DNA of 36,782 nucleotides. Source: CAZYTX01 sp964650485. GTDB taxonomy: Bacteria; RBG-13-61-14; DATKZS01. Positions 23,341-31,555 of this stretch are shown here, piece after piece. Both the position numbers and the translations under genes were made by a program. Numbering within the stretch: position 1 is the first letter of the stretch; every line of letters starts with the position of its first letter. Location: NCBI GenBank assembly GCA_964650485.1, contig CAZYTX010000034.1, positions 1-36,782 of the forward strand, read 5' to 3'. The notes below the pieces were generated by a model. The model did not search any database. It was not told where the DNA came from and was given only the letters and a program-made list of their open reading frames with translations.

Positions 23341-23384
23341 GCAGCTTCCCCGCGGATCGGGAAGTAGTAAGTGCAAGCTGACTA

Positions 23385-23418
23385 CCCCGGCCGTTCAAGC
23401 AGGCCGGGGATTTTTTTT
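23385..23418 (+). terminator. Intrinsic terminator of the cobalamin riboswitch
   Basis: CCCCGGCC (23385-23392), a 9-nt loop and GGCCGGGG (23402-23409) are followed by an A and eight T. It lies between the B12 box and the btuF start and is the natural expression platform: read-through when cobalamin is scarce, termination when it is plentiful. Confidence 0.9.
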
Positions 23419-23447
23419 GCTTTTTTTATAAAGGAGTCACTTAAAAA

Positions 23448-24362
23448 GTGAGCGGATTTTCCATAAGAATAATATTCGGGGCACTGGGGGCCGCGGCTTT
23501 GGCCGGCTTCATGGCACTTTCAGATGTGTCCACTGCACCGGAGGTCCGGCGCATAAACCCGGAAGAAGCGCCCTCAAGGATAGTGTCCCTGGCGCCCAGC
23601 GTGACAGAGATACTCTTCGCCATCGGGCTGGACAAAGAGGTGGTGGGGGTCACCATGTTCTGCGACCACCCCCGGGCCGCGCTCGACCGCCCCAAGGTGG
23701 GCGGGTTCAAGGGCAAGAGCATGGAGGCCATCGTGGCTCTTTCCCCTGACCTCGTGATCGGCACGGGCGACGGCAACGAGGGGTCCATCCTCCGAAGCCT
23801 GAAGCGGCTCCAGGTGCCGGTGCTCACGGTGCAGCCCTCCACCCTGCAAGAGGTCACCGAATCGGTGCGGACCATCGGGAGGACCGCGGGCAGGCAGCGG
23901 CAGGCCGACGAGCTGGCCGATCGCATGGAGCGCGCTGTCTCGCAGGTCCATGAAAAGGTGGAGGGCGCTGGAAAGCCCCGGGTGATGTTCGTTTACGGCC
24001 GGGACCCGCTGGTGCTGGCCGGCCCGGGAACTTTTGCGCACGACATGATCCTTGTGGCCGGGGGCGATAACATAGCTTCGGACGCCTCCCATCCTTACCC
24101 TCGCTTTTCCATGGAGGCGGTGGTATCCCGGGCTCCCGAGGTCATAGTGGAGGGGGCCATGGGCAGCGAGAGCGTGAGAAGCAGGGCAAAGCAGGTGAAG
24201 GAATACTGGTCCAGGTGGGGCTCCCTGCCCGCGGTAAAGGACGGCAGGGTCGAGGTTATTGACGAAGACCTTATAGCAAGGCCAGGGCCGAGGATCATAA
24301 AGGGTCTCGAAAAGCTTGCAAGGGCCCTGCACCCCGAGCGGTTCGACAGGGAGGGATTTTGA
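23448..24362 (+). CDS. btuF: Cobalamin ABC transporter substrate-binding protein
   Basis: A 304-residue periplasmic-binding protein. The GTG at 23448 has AAGGAG 11 nt upstream. A short hydrophobic leader (IRIIFGALGAAALAGFMAL) precedes the mature domain with RIVSLAPSVTEILFAIGL, a classic BtuF/FhuD-type start, then DLVIGTG and VPVLTV. It binds the corrinoid in the periplasm and delivers it to BtuCD. Its placement straight after a cobalamin riboswitch makes the substrate assignment strong. The stop overlaps the next start. Confidence 0.93.
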   Translation: MSGFSIRIIFGALGAAALAGFMALSDVSTAPEVRRINPEEAPSRIVSLAPSVTEILFAIGLDKEVVGVTMFCDHPRAALDRPKVGGFKGKSMEAIVALSPDLVIGTGDGNEGSILRSLKRLQVPVLTVQPSTLQEVTESVRTIGRTAGRQRQADELADRMERAVSQVHEKVEGAGKPRVMFVYGRDPLVLAGPGTFAHDMILVAGGDNIASDASHPYPRFSMEAVVSRAPEVIVEGAMGSESVRSRAKQVKEYWSRWGSLPAVKDGRVEVIDEDLIARPGPRIIKGLEKLARALHPERFDREGF

Positions 24363-25402
24363 GCGCGGTCTCCTGGGGCAAGTGGCTCGCGGTCCTGGCC
24401 GGGCTTTTTATCGCGGTCCTGGCAGTGGCTTTTGCCTGCTCCATGTTCGGAGCTGAGGACGTGTCTCTTTCCGAGGTCCATGTAAGGGACTTCTGGGCCT
24501 CGGTCCGGGGCGCCGGGCTTTCAGGCGAGGGGGCCATACTTTGGGAGCTCAGGGTGCCCAGGATACTGATGGCCGGCGTGATCGGGGCCGCCCTTTCAGT
24601 GGCCGGGGCCGGCTTCCAGGGTCTTCTCCGGAACCCTTTGGCCGACCCTTTTATCCTGGGGGTCTCGGGAGGTGGAGCGCTGGGGGCCATCCTGGCCATG
24701 ATGCTGGGGGTGGGCATGCTGTGGGGCAGCGTGTCTGCAGTGCCGGTGTTCGCCTTTCTGGGGTCATTCATGACCGTACTGGTGGTCTTCAGGGTGGCCC
24801 GGGTTGACGGCAGGGTTCCGGCACACACCCTTTTGCTTGCTGGAGTCGTGGCCAACGCCTTTTTGTCCGCGGCCATAATGTTTGTCATCTCCGTTGCCCG
24901 GGTGAGCGCGGCCTACTCCATGGTTAGCTGGATGATGGGCAACGTTGGCTACGAGTCATACTCGATGATACTGGGGATCGCGGCTTACGTGGCCCTTGGG
25001 GCCTTCATACTGGCCGGGCTCTCGCGCGACCTCAACCTGCTCTCGCTCGGCGAGGACGCGGCCCACCAGACCGGGGCGCCGGTGGAGAGGGTCAAGCTGA
25101 CGGCCTTCTTCGCGGCCTCACTGGTGACCGGCGCGGTGGTGTCGGTGTCCGGGCTGATCGGGTTCGTGGGCCTGATCGTGCCCCACATCACCAGGCTCAT
25201 CTTCGGGCCCGACCACAGGCTGCTCATACCCTGCTCCATGCTGGTGGGCGCCATGTTCCTCATGGTATGCGACACCCTGGCAAGGACGCTTATCGCACCA
25301 GCGGAGATACCGGTGGGTGTGGTCACCGCGCTCTTTGGCGGCCCCTTTTTCATATTCCTTTTAAGGAGGCGCCAGGCGCGCGCCTTTGCGGGGGCTTTTT
25401 AA
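24359..25402 (+). CDS. btuC: Cobalamin ABC transporter permease
   Basis: A 347-residue FecCD-family permease with about ten membrane spans. It contains VAGAGFQGLLRNPLADPFILGVSGG and the C-terminal VSVSGLIGFVGLIVPHITRLIFGPDHR, the usual family blocks. The start is a TTG at 24359, sharing TTGA with the btuF stop, which indicates translational coupling. No better start codon lies nearby in frame. Confidence 0.93.
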   Translation: MSAVSWGKWLAVLAGLFIAVLAVAFACSMFGAEDVSLSEVHVRDFWASVRGAGLSGEGAILWELRVPRILMAGVIGAALSVAGAGFQGLLRNPLADPFILGVSGGGALGAILAMMLGVGMLWGSVSAVPVFAFLGSFMTVLVVFRVARVDGRVPAHTLLLAGVVANAFLSAAIMFVISVARVSAAYSMVSWMMGNVGYESYSMILGIAAYVALGAFILAGLSRDLNLLSLGEDAAHQTGAPVERVKLTAFFAASLVTGAVVSVSGLIGFVGLIVPHITRLIFGPDHRLLIPCSMLVGAMFLMVCDTLARTLIAPAEIPVGVVTALFGGPFFIFLLRRRQARAFAGAF

Positions 25403-26196
25403 TGGCCGCGGCGCTTTCGGCAAAAGGCATCCAATTCAGCTACCCTGGAATGGAGGTGCTCCTCGAAGGCGTGGACATCGAGCTTTTCGAGAACGAGATC
25501 GTGGGCGTGATCGGTCCCAACGGCTCTGGCAAGACCACGCTCTTGAACATCCTCTCCTGGACAACCAAGCCGCAGGCCGGCGAGGTGCTAGCCTTTGAAA
25601 AGCCCCTCGGTTCCCTGTCAGCAAAGGAACGGGCCAGGACCATGGCCATGGTCCCGCAGGAGCCATCCGTGGCTTTTCCTTTCAGCGTGGCTGAGATAGT
25701 GCTCATGGGCAGGGGACCGTACCTGGGCAGGTGGGAGCTGGAGGGAAAAGAGGACATGGAGATAACCAGGGGGGCTCTGGAGATGACCGGTCTTTCAGGC
25801 CTCTGGCAGAGGCGCTTCATGGAGCTCTCGGGTGGAGAGAAGCAGAGGGTGATGATAGCAAAGGCACTGGCACAGAGGTCGAGGATCATGCTCCTGGACG
25901 AGCCCACCGCTTTCCTGGACCTGAAGCACCAGGTGGAGATATACGGGCTCATAAGAAGACTTGCCGCTGAGCACGGCATAGCCATCATGGTGGTGTCCCA
26001 CGACATAAACCTGGCGGCAATGTTCTGCGACCGGCTGGCCGTGCTGTCGGGCGGAAAGATACGGGCCGCCGGCCCCCCGGCCGAGGTGCTGTCTCCCGCT
26101 CTTTTGGAGGGCGTCTACGGTGTCCCGGTGGTGCTTTTAAACCACCCTGACAGGGGGGATGCGCCGCTGGTGTTCCCTGCGGGGCGGGGCTCATGA
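25402..26196 (+). CDS. btuD: Cobalamin ABC transporter ATPase
   Basis: A 264-residue ABC ATPase with Walker A GPNGSGKTT at about 38-46, signature LSGGEKQRV near 139-147, Walker B IMLLDEPTAFLD and the H-loop VSHD. The ATG at 25402 overlaps the btuC stop by one base (TAATG). It closes the btuFCD set, and the next gene starts within its stop codon. Confidence 0.93.
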   Translation: MAAALSAKGIQFSYPGMEVLLEGVDIELFENEIVGVIGPNGSGKTTLLNILSWTTKPQAGEVLAFEKPLGSLSAKERARTMAMVPQEPSVAFPFSVAEIVLMGRGPYLGRWELEGKEDMEITRGALEMTGLSGLWQRRFMELSGGEKQRVMIAKALAQRSRIMLLDEPTAFLDLKHQVEIYGLIRRLAAEHGIAIMVVSHDINLAAMFCDRLAVLSGGKIRAAGPPAEVLSPALLEGVYGVPVVLLNHPDRGDAPLVFPAGRGS

Positions 26197-28286
26197 AGCG
26201 GGCAAGGAAAAGGAGCCGGGAGCGTGTCCTTGGTCTGCTGGCGCCGGCCGTGCTCGCGCTTTTCATCACTTGCGCTTCCGGGGCGTCGGCCCAGGAGCCT
26301 TCCCCTTCCCAAGATGGCGGGAGCGAGCTTCCGCTCGCGATAGAGGACCCCTTGAAAGGAGACACCGCAGAGCAGGGCGTGGTGGAGGTCAAGGGCAGCC
26401 TGCCCCCCGGTCAAGGCCCGGGCGTGGACCCCATGTCGTACCCATCTATTATCCGGGGCGGGCCGGGTTATGAGATGGGTCCTGGTCTTGTAAAGGAGTT
26501 CGAGAAGGCGCCCGGCGTGTCAATAATCGAGCGGGGAGCTGATGAAGGGCCCTGGCGGGTGATGCTCCGGGGAGCGGCCCCGAAAAGGTCCGCTGTCTAC
26601 CTGGACGGCCTGCTTATGAGCGCCCCTCTTGGAACGCCTCCCGACCTGAGCCAGGCGCCTTATGCCTTGATAGACCAGGTAAGGGTTTACAAGGGCGGCA
26701 TCCCTCAAAGCTACCCCGCACCCGGGACCTCCGGACTGGTGGACCTCCGCACAATGCCGCCCAGCATACAGCAAAAGAGCTTCGGTACCGCAAAAGTCGA
26801 CTCTCTGATGAACCTGACCGCTTCCGCGGGGATCACTGGAAAGGCCCTGGGAGGCGCGCTGGTCGTTGCAAGCGCACATAACGGCGGACCGGCAAGATTC
26901 GAGTACACGGACAACCGGGGCACATGGCTGGACCAGGCCGACGACCGCGAAATGCACAGGGAACACAATGAGTTCACCAACCACCATGCCTTGGCCAAGT
27001 GGGACAAAAAGCTCGAGAACACCAGGATTTACATAGGCTCATACTTCCACGCGCACGACCACAACCTGCCCGGACCGGGACACTCAGGCGCTGAGATGGC
27101 ACGGGAAAGCTCGCTTATGGGGGCCGTCTACGCCGGTGTGGACAGGCCGGGGTTTATTTCATCCAACCTGGACGCCGAGCTCAGGGTGCATGCACTTGGC
27201 AGGGAAGAGCATATCGAGGACCGGGAAGGAGAGCTGGGACCGCGGCGCGTTGACGACAACAGGTGGCGGCGGGCAGGGGCCGAGCTCTACGGAGATTACT
27301 TCGGCCTAATAAGGAACTCCCTGAGCATGTACCTGGGCGTTTTTCAGAACTGGTACGTGTCGGAAAGCGAGCTTTTCAAAGATGAGGATGACATCTCATA
27401 CACCAGGTTCAGGCTGAACCTCGCAGCCTCCGACGAGATAGAGGTCATCGAGAAGGTGTTCAAGATAAAGCCGCAGGTTCGATCTTTCTTTATCGAGGAC
27501 GATTATAAAGGACCAACCTTGCTGGAGAGGGAGCAGGGAGAAGCGGGCAGGGCCGAGTTCAACGGCGTGGATGGCGGGGTGTCATCACGACTCACTATCC
27601 TTCCAAGTCTCTGGCTGGTAAACCACGTGGGACTTTACAGCGGGGCGCCGGGGCTCTTCGAGCTCTACGGCGACCGGGCCGAGCTTCTGGGGAACCCCGG
27701 CCTCGGCCTGGAGCAGAGCATAAAGACCGAGGCCGGACTGGTCTACCGGATAAACCAGGTGGGAAAGATTGACCTTGTCAAGGCCGGGCTCACCCTCTAT
27801 CAGAACGACTACTACAACAGTACGGGATGGGTAAAGTCCGGGGACACGATAATGCAGGCCGTGAACATAGGGGAGGCCAGGGCTTCGGGCATCGAGGCGT
27901 CGGTGCAAGTGGATATAAACAGGCTCCTCTTCACCAGGATGTCCTACTCTTTGCAGGAGACCGAAAACCTCTCCGACATTCCGCGGTTCCGGGGCAAGGT
28001 GCTCCCCATGGCGCCGCGGCACGCAGGCCGCCTGGACATAAGCATTCAAAGGCCCTATGCAAAGCTCTACTACAGGGGCACGTTCCAGGACCAGCGATAC
28101 CTCGACCCGGACAACACTGTCATGGAGGACCACACCCTGACCCACGACCTGGGCCTTGTCTATTTCCAGCCGGGATACAGGCTGGGCTTCGAGGCCGAGA
28201 ACGTGAACGACGACCGCTCGAGGGAAGCGCCCGGGTATCCGCTCCCGGGGGCCAGATATATTTTTTTCGTGGAGGTGAAAGGATGA
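26193..28286 (+). CDS. btuB: TonB-dependent receptor, BtuB-like
   Basis: A 697-residue outer-membrane receptor. The ATG at 26193 overlaps the btuD stop by 4 nt. It has a signal peptide ending near ASAQ, a plug domain (about 60-190) with LVKEFEKAPGVSIIERGADEG, VMLRGAAPKRSAVYLDG and QVRVYKGGIPQSYP, and a beta-barrel with many alternating aromatic strands. The last residues, RYIFFVEVKG, form a strand but do not end in the usual aromatic. The position within a B12-riboswitch operon supports corrinoid as the ligand. No clear TonB box is seen, though GVVEVKG near residue 70 is a candidate. Confidence 0.9.
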   Translation: MKRARKRSRERVLGLLAPAVLALFITCASGASAQEPSPSQDGGSELPLAIEDPLKGDTAEQGVVEVKGSLPPGQGPGVDPMSYPSIIRGGPGYEMGPGLVKEFEKAPGVSIIERGADEGPWRVMLRGAAPKRSAVYLDGLLMSAPLGTPPDLSQAPYALIDQVRVYKGGIPQSYPAPGTSGLVDLRTMPPSIQQKSFGTAKVDSLMNLTASAGITGKALGGALVVASAHNGGPARFEYTDNRGTWLDQADDREMHREHNEFTNHHALAKWDKKLENTRIYIGSYFHAHDHNLPGPGHSGAEMARESSLMGAVYAGVDRPGFISSNLDAELRVHALGREEHIEDREGELGPRRVDDNRWRRAGAELYGDYFGLIRNSLSMYLGVFQNWYVSESELFKDEDDISYTRFRLNLAASDEIEVIEKVFKIKPQVRSFFIEDDYKGPTLLEREQGEAGRAEFNGVDGGVSSRLTILPSLWLVNHVGLYSGAPGLFELYGDRAELLGNPGLGLEQSIKTEAGLVYRINQVGKIDLVKAGLTLYQNDYYNSTGWVKSGDTIMQAVNIGEARASGIEASVQVDINRLLFTRMSYSLQETENLSDIPRFRGKVLPMAPRHAGRLDISIQRPYAKLYYRGTFQDQRYLDPDNTVMEDHTLTHDLGLVYFQPGYRLGFEAENVNDDRSREAPGYPLPGARYIFFVEVKG

Positions 28287-29488
28287 GTGCAAGGAAGCAA
28301 GGAAAGAGGTTGTCAAGGGCGATGGAGACGGTGTTCGCGGGCGTCCTCCTGGTCATGCTCGTGATCTCGGGGTGCATTGGCGAGGAGCCGGGAGACGTCG
28401 AGGAAAAGGGCACCTGGGACCACGTCCCGCGTCTTGTGGTCGCGGGCTCGGACTACGTAACCGGGAGCGCCGCGCTGGTGAAGATGGACGAGGGCCAGGG
28501 GTTCCCGGCAACCGAGCCGGGACACACCCTGGACTCGGACCCGGGAGGAATTGACGTATCATATGAGTTCGACCCGCCCAGGGCATTCGTGACCGGCCGT
28601 GCAAAGGACACGATCTTTGTTCTAAATACAGTTGACGCGGCACTGCTCGACTCCTTTACAGTAGGACAGGGGTTCTGGACCGCAAACCCCCAGGACGTGC
28701 TGGTGGTCTCGAGAGAAAAGGCATATGTAACCAGGCAGGGAAACGACGACATCCTGGTAATAGACCCTGAAGACGGCCACAGGCTCGGAAACATCACCTT
28801 TACCACGCCCGCGGGCGTCGAGGCCAGCCCCGCGGACATGGTCATGGCAGGGGGCACGGTCTTTGTAGCCCTCCAGAACATGCACGCAGGGTTCGGCTTC
28901 GGCAGCACGCTGATGGAGAAAGGTGAGCTTGCAGTGGTGGACCCGGCAGCAGACATTGTGGTGGATACCATCGAGCTTGACAGATATAATCCCGTGAAAC
29001 TTGTATACCTTGCGGATAGGCACCTGGTTATCGCTTCCTGCGCCGGCCGCTACACCGACGCGATTTATCCTGACCCCGGCGATTATCATCCAGAGGAGAG
29101 CGCCCTGGAGGCGGTCTTTGCATCGCCCCCCTATACACGCACCACCCTGCTTACGGGAGAAGACCCTGCGTTGGATGGAAACCTCTATGACCTCGCGGTG
29201 GACCACCTCTACTATGCATACGTGCTGGTGGCCTCGGGGTTTGCCAATGAGGACCGCCTCCTCAAGATGGACCTTATCACCGGCGAGGTTGACCCCGGGT
29301 TCAGGTATCCCGCAGTGTCCACGGGCAACGACGACCTTGCAGGGCTTGCCATATCACCAGGGGATTTCCTCGCCGCGGGTGACAGGACAAACAGCGAGGT
29401 CGTGGTCTTCGACCTTGTAAGCGAGGCAATCATAGGAAACGTGGACCTTGCCCTGCCGCCGGCAAGCCTTGGGGTGGCCGAGCCATGA
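28283..29488 (+). CDS. Surface beta-propeller lipoprotein, BtuG-like by position
   Basis: A 401-residue protein whose ATG at 28283 overlaps the btuB stop by 4 nt. The signal peptide ends in the lipobox VISGC. The mature protein is a series of YVTN/YncE-like blades (DTIFVLNTVDAALLDSF, DDILVIDPEDGHRLGNI, GELAVVDPAADIVVDTI, NSEVVVFDLVSEAIIGN), the repeat pattern of a beta-propeller. In Bacteroides, BtuG is a beta-propeller lipoprotein that binds cobalamin on the cell surface above BtuB, encoded beside it. The position and fold here are the same. Homology was not tested, so cobalamin binding is inference. Confidence 0.8.
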   Translation: MSARKQGKRLSRAMETVFAGVLLVMLVISGCIGEEPGDVEEKGTWDHVPRLVVAGSDYVTGSAALVKMDEGQGFPATEPGHTLDSDPGGIDVSYEFDPPRAFVTGRAKDTIFVLNTVDAALLDSFTVGQGFWTANPQDVLVVSREKAYVTRQGNDDILVIDPEDGHRLGNITFTTPAGVEASPADMVMAGGTVFVALQNMHAGFGFGSTLMEKGELAVVDPAADIVVDTIELDRYNPVKLVYLADRHLVIASCAGRYTDAIYPDPGDYHPEESALEAVFASPPYTRTTLLTGEDPALDGNLYDLAVDHLYYAYVLVASGFANEDRLLKMDLITGEVDPGFRYPAVSTGNDDLAGLAISPGDFLAAGDRTNSEVVVFDLVSEAIIGNVDLALPPASLGVAEP

Positions 29489-29534
29489 AGCAAACCCGTT
29501 ACATCTTGAGGGCGGCATTAAAGGAGCGGCTTCA

Positions 29535-30662
29535 ATGAACTCATGCAAACAAGGTCTGCACATAATTGCACATGTCGCTCTTTGTTTGCTGCTGCTTCCC
29601 TTGTCCAGGGCCCTGGCCTGGCCGGACTGCTTTGTTGACTCGGTGTATGATTTCCAGCCGGGGGCCGAGGCATCCTTCGGGCACGAGTACCTGCCGGACC
29701 AGGTCACGGGCTTTCCGGGCGAGTCCTCGCCCACCGCCGGGTCACTGAAAGTGGTCTCCCTTGGAAGGGGCGGCTGCATCACCCTCGAGTTCGTGGACAA
29801 CGTCATAGTTGACAAGCCGGGCCCGGACTTTATCGTGTTCGAGAACGCCTTCTTCTCGGGAGCGGTGCCTGAGAGCCCCGCGGAGGACTACTGCGTTTTC
29901 GCGGAGCCGATAATCGTGGAGGTAAAAAACGGGGAAACGTGGCGCCGCTTCCCCTTTGACCAGGGCGCTTTGGACCTGGCCGGAGACACCTCGGGCTCGG
30001 TGAGGCCTTTCTGCGGTGACACCCTGCTTAGACTCTACGGGCTCGCAGGGATCACCCCCACCTTCAAGGGAGACCTCATAAAGCCGGACCTGACTTTCAC
30101 CTGGGACCCGCAAGGAGTGGGAGGAGTGAGCGGCTGGGGAGGGGACGCATTCGACCTTGCCGACCTCGGAATCCAGAGCACACGCTTTGTGCGCCTCCTG
30201 GACTCGGGAAGGGCCCTTGACTTCCAGGGGCCAAGCCAGGGCGCCGACGTGGACACAGTGATAGCGATCCATTGCATTCCCGCTCCGGTGCAAGGAACGG
30301 ACTCAGACGGGGACGGGCTCGATGACCTCGACGAGACCGCAGCGGGCACCGCCCCCCACCACCCCGACACCGACGGGGACGGCATGAACGACGGGGACGA
30401 GCTGGCCTCGTGCTTGAACCCACTGGCCTACGGCGACACCGTCTCCGGCATAGACACAACTCTCTTCATGCCCGAGCCGGGAGAGGCTTTGGACCAGGGA
30501 GGCGATGACAGTGGCGGAGACGAAAGCGCGCCGTGGGGATGCATGGTGCAAGACCAGGGGCACGGAGAAGGGGGAGCGTCTCTACTCCTTGTGCCCTTGC
30601 TTCTAGGCTTCTTTCTGCGGACGGTCCTCGGGAAAAAGAGAGCCGCCCGAATGCCGGGGTGA
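29535..30662 (+). CDS. Cell-surface protein of the cobalamin operon, with calcium-type repeats and CTERM-like tail
   Basis: A 375-residue protein. The ATG at 29535 has AAGGAG 8 nt upstream. It has a signal peptide (about 1-29), then a beta-rich domain (about 30-255) with GGCITLEFVDNVIVDKPGPDFIVFENAFF, WRRFPFD and GWGGDAFDLADLGI, a type of surface domain of unclear function. TSP3/dockerin-like motifs DSDGDGLDD and DTDGDGMND follow, then an acidic stretch. The end is APWGC, a hydrophobic segment and a basic tail (GKKRAARMPG), an arrangement like MYXO-CTERM or Synerg-CTERM sorting signals. As last gene of the btu operon it probably helps capture corrinoid at the surface; that role is inference. 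Confidence 0.75.
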   Translation: MNSCKQGLHIIAHVALCLLLLPLSRALAWPDCFVDSVYDFQPGAEASFGHEYLPDQVTGFPGESSPTAGSLKVVSLGRGGCITLEFVDNVIVDKPGPDFIVFENAFFSGAVPESPAEDYCVFAEPIIVEVKNGETWRRFPFDQGALDLAGDTSGSVRPFCGDTLLRLYGLAGITPTFKGDLIKPDLTFTWDPQGVGGVSGWGGDAFDLADLGIQSTRFVRLLDSGRALDFQGPSQGADVDTVIAIHCIPAPVQGTDSDGDGLDDLDETAAGTAPHHPDTDGDGMNDGDELASCLNPLAYGDTVSGIDTTLFMPEPGEALDQGGDDSGGDESAPWGCMVQDQGHGEGGASLLLVPLLLGFFLRTVLGKKRAARMPG

Positions 30663-30689
30663 AGGCATGAAATCGTCGCATTGAAAAGC

Positions 30690-30718
30690 TTTACATCTCC
30701 TTGAACCGGTGCTATACT
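30690..30718 (+). promoter_or_regulatory. Sigma70-type promoter of secG
   Basis: TTTACA, exactly 17 nt, then TATACT. The transcript would begin about 22 nt before the secG ATG at 30747. It lies clear of the upstream gene. Confidence 0.7.
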
Positions 30719-30746
30719 TCTTAGTCCTGAAAGGGGTTAGAGAGCT

Positions 30747-31268
30747 ATGCTTACTACCTTGACCATAATATTGCACGTGATCGTGGCCATGGCCCTGATA
30801 CTCATCATCCTGCTCCAGACCGGAAAGGGAGCGGGCATGGGTGCGGCCTTCGGAGGGGCCAGCCAGACCCTGTTCGGGTCCACCGGCAGGGCCACGTTCC
30901 TTACAAAGGTGACCATAATAGCCGCGGTGGTGTTCGGCTTCACCAGCATGGGCCTGTCGTTCGTATGGACACAGCCCCACAGCGTGATGGACACCTATGA
31001 GCCGCAGCAGCAACAGGTCCCGGGAATGCCCAAGCTGCCGGAGATACCAACTGCCACCGGCGTGCAGGAGCAGCCGGGGGCCATTACCCCCGCGGAAGAG
31101 GGGCAGGGAGAAGCGGCCGGGGGGGAAGAGGAGTCTGAGACACCCGATGCTTTGCAGGGTCTCCCGAAGCTGCCCCCGGCATCCGGGGGTGAGGCTGAAA
31201 AGCCGGCAGACCAGGATGACACAGGCCCCCCTCAACTGGACACGCCAACTGAACAGGGACAAGAGTAG
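30747..31268 (+). CDS. secG: Protein translocase subunit SecG with long acidic tail
   Basis: A 173-residue protein. The first 75 residues are a normal SecG: a membrane span (ILHVIVAMALILIILLQTG), the conserved GKGAGMGAAFGGASQTLFGSTGRATFLTK loop, and a second span. SecG assists SecYE in preprotein export. The remaining 98 or so residues are a low-complexity Pro-, Glu- and Gly-rich tail that is longer than in E. coli SecG (110 in all). tRNA-Leu follows, as in E. coli. Confidence 0.95.
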   Translation: MLTTLTIILHVIVAMALILIILLQTGKGAGMGAAFGGASQTLFGSTGRATFLTKVTIIAAVVFGFTSMGLSFVWTQPHSVMDTYEPQQQQVPGMPKLPEIPTATGVQEQPGAITPAEEGQGEAAGGEEESETPDALQGLPKLPPASGGEAEKPADQDDTGPPQLDTPTEQGQE

Positions 31269-31317
31269 ATCGGTCATTACAACTGGTCTTCCAGGACCAG
31301 GACCATTAATACAAAAA

Positions 31318-31404
31318 GCGAGGATGGCGGAACAGGTAGACGCGCAAGGTTGAGGACCTTGTGGGAGAGATCCTGTGGGGGTTCAAGTCCCCCTCCTCGC
31401 ACCA
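31318..31404 (+). tRNA. tRNA-Leu, anticodon GAG
   Basis: The acceptor stem GCGAGGA pairs with TCCTCGC. The D stem GCG/CGC, the anticodon stem CAAGG/CCTTG with loop TTGAGGA (anticodon GAG at 31352-31354), a long variable arm with GGGA/TCCT, and the T stem GGGGG/CCCCC with loop TTCAAGT are all present. CCA is encoded. The long variable arm and anticodon both fit leucine. Confidence 0.97.
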
Positions 31405-31555
31405 TTTCAGAAAAGACAACCACCAGACACCACAAGTCTACTACCGGACGGAACACGTCAAAAGCTGGACAATATCAAGGGGGTAACGAAGAGCCATCAG
31501 GCGGGTTTTGCTCAACAGCGGCATCCAAGCCCCGTGCGGACACTGCCGCGTTTTG

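Noticed and set aside
31283..31300. Hairpin CTGGTC/GACCAG between secG and tRNA-Leu as a terminator
   Set aside because: It has no T run after it, so it is at most a processing or chance structure.
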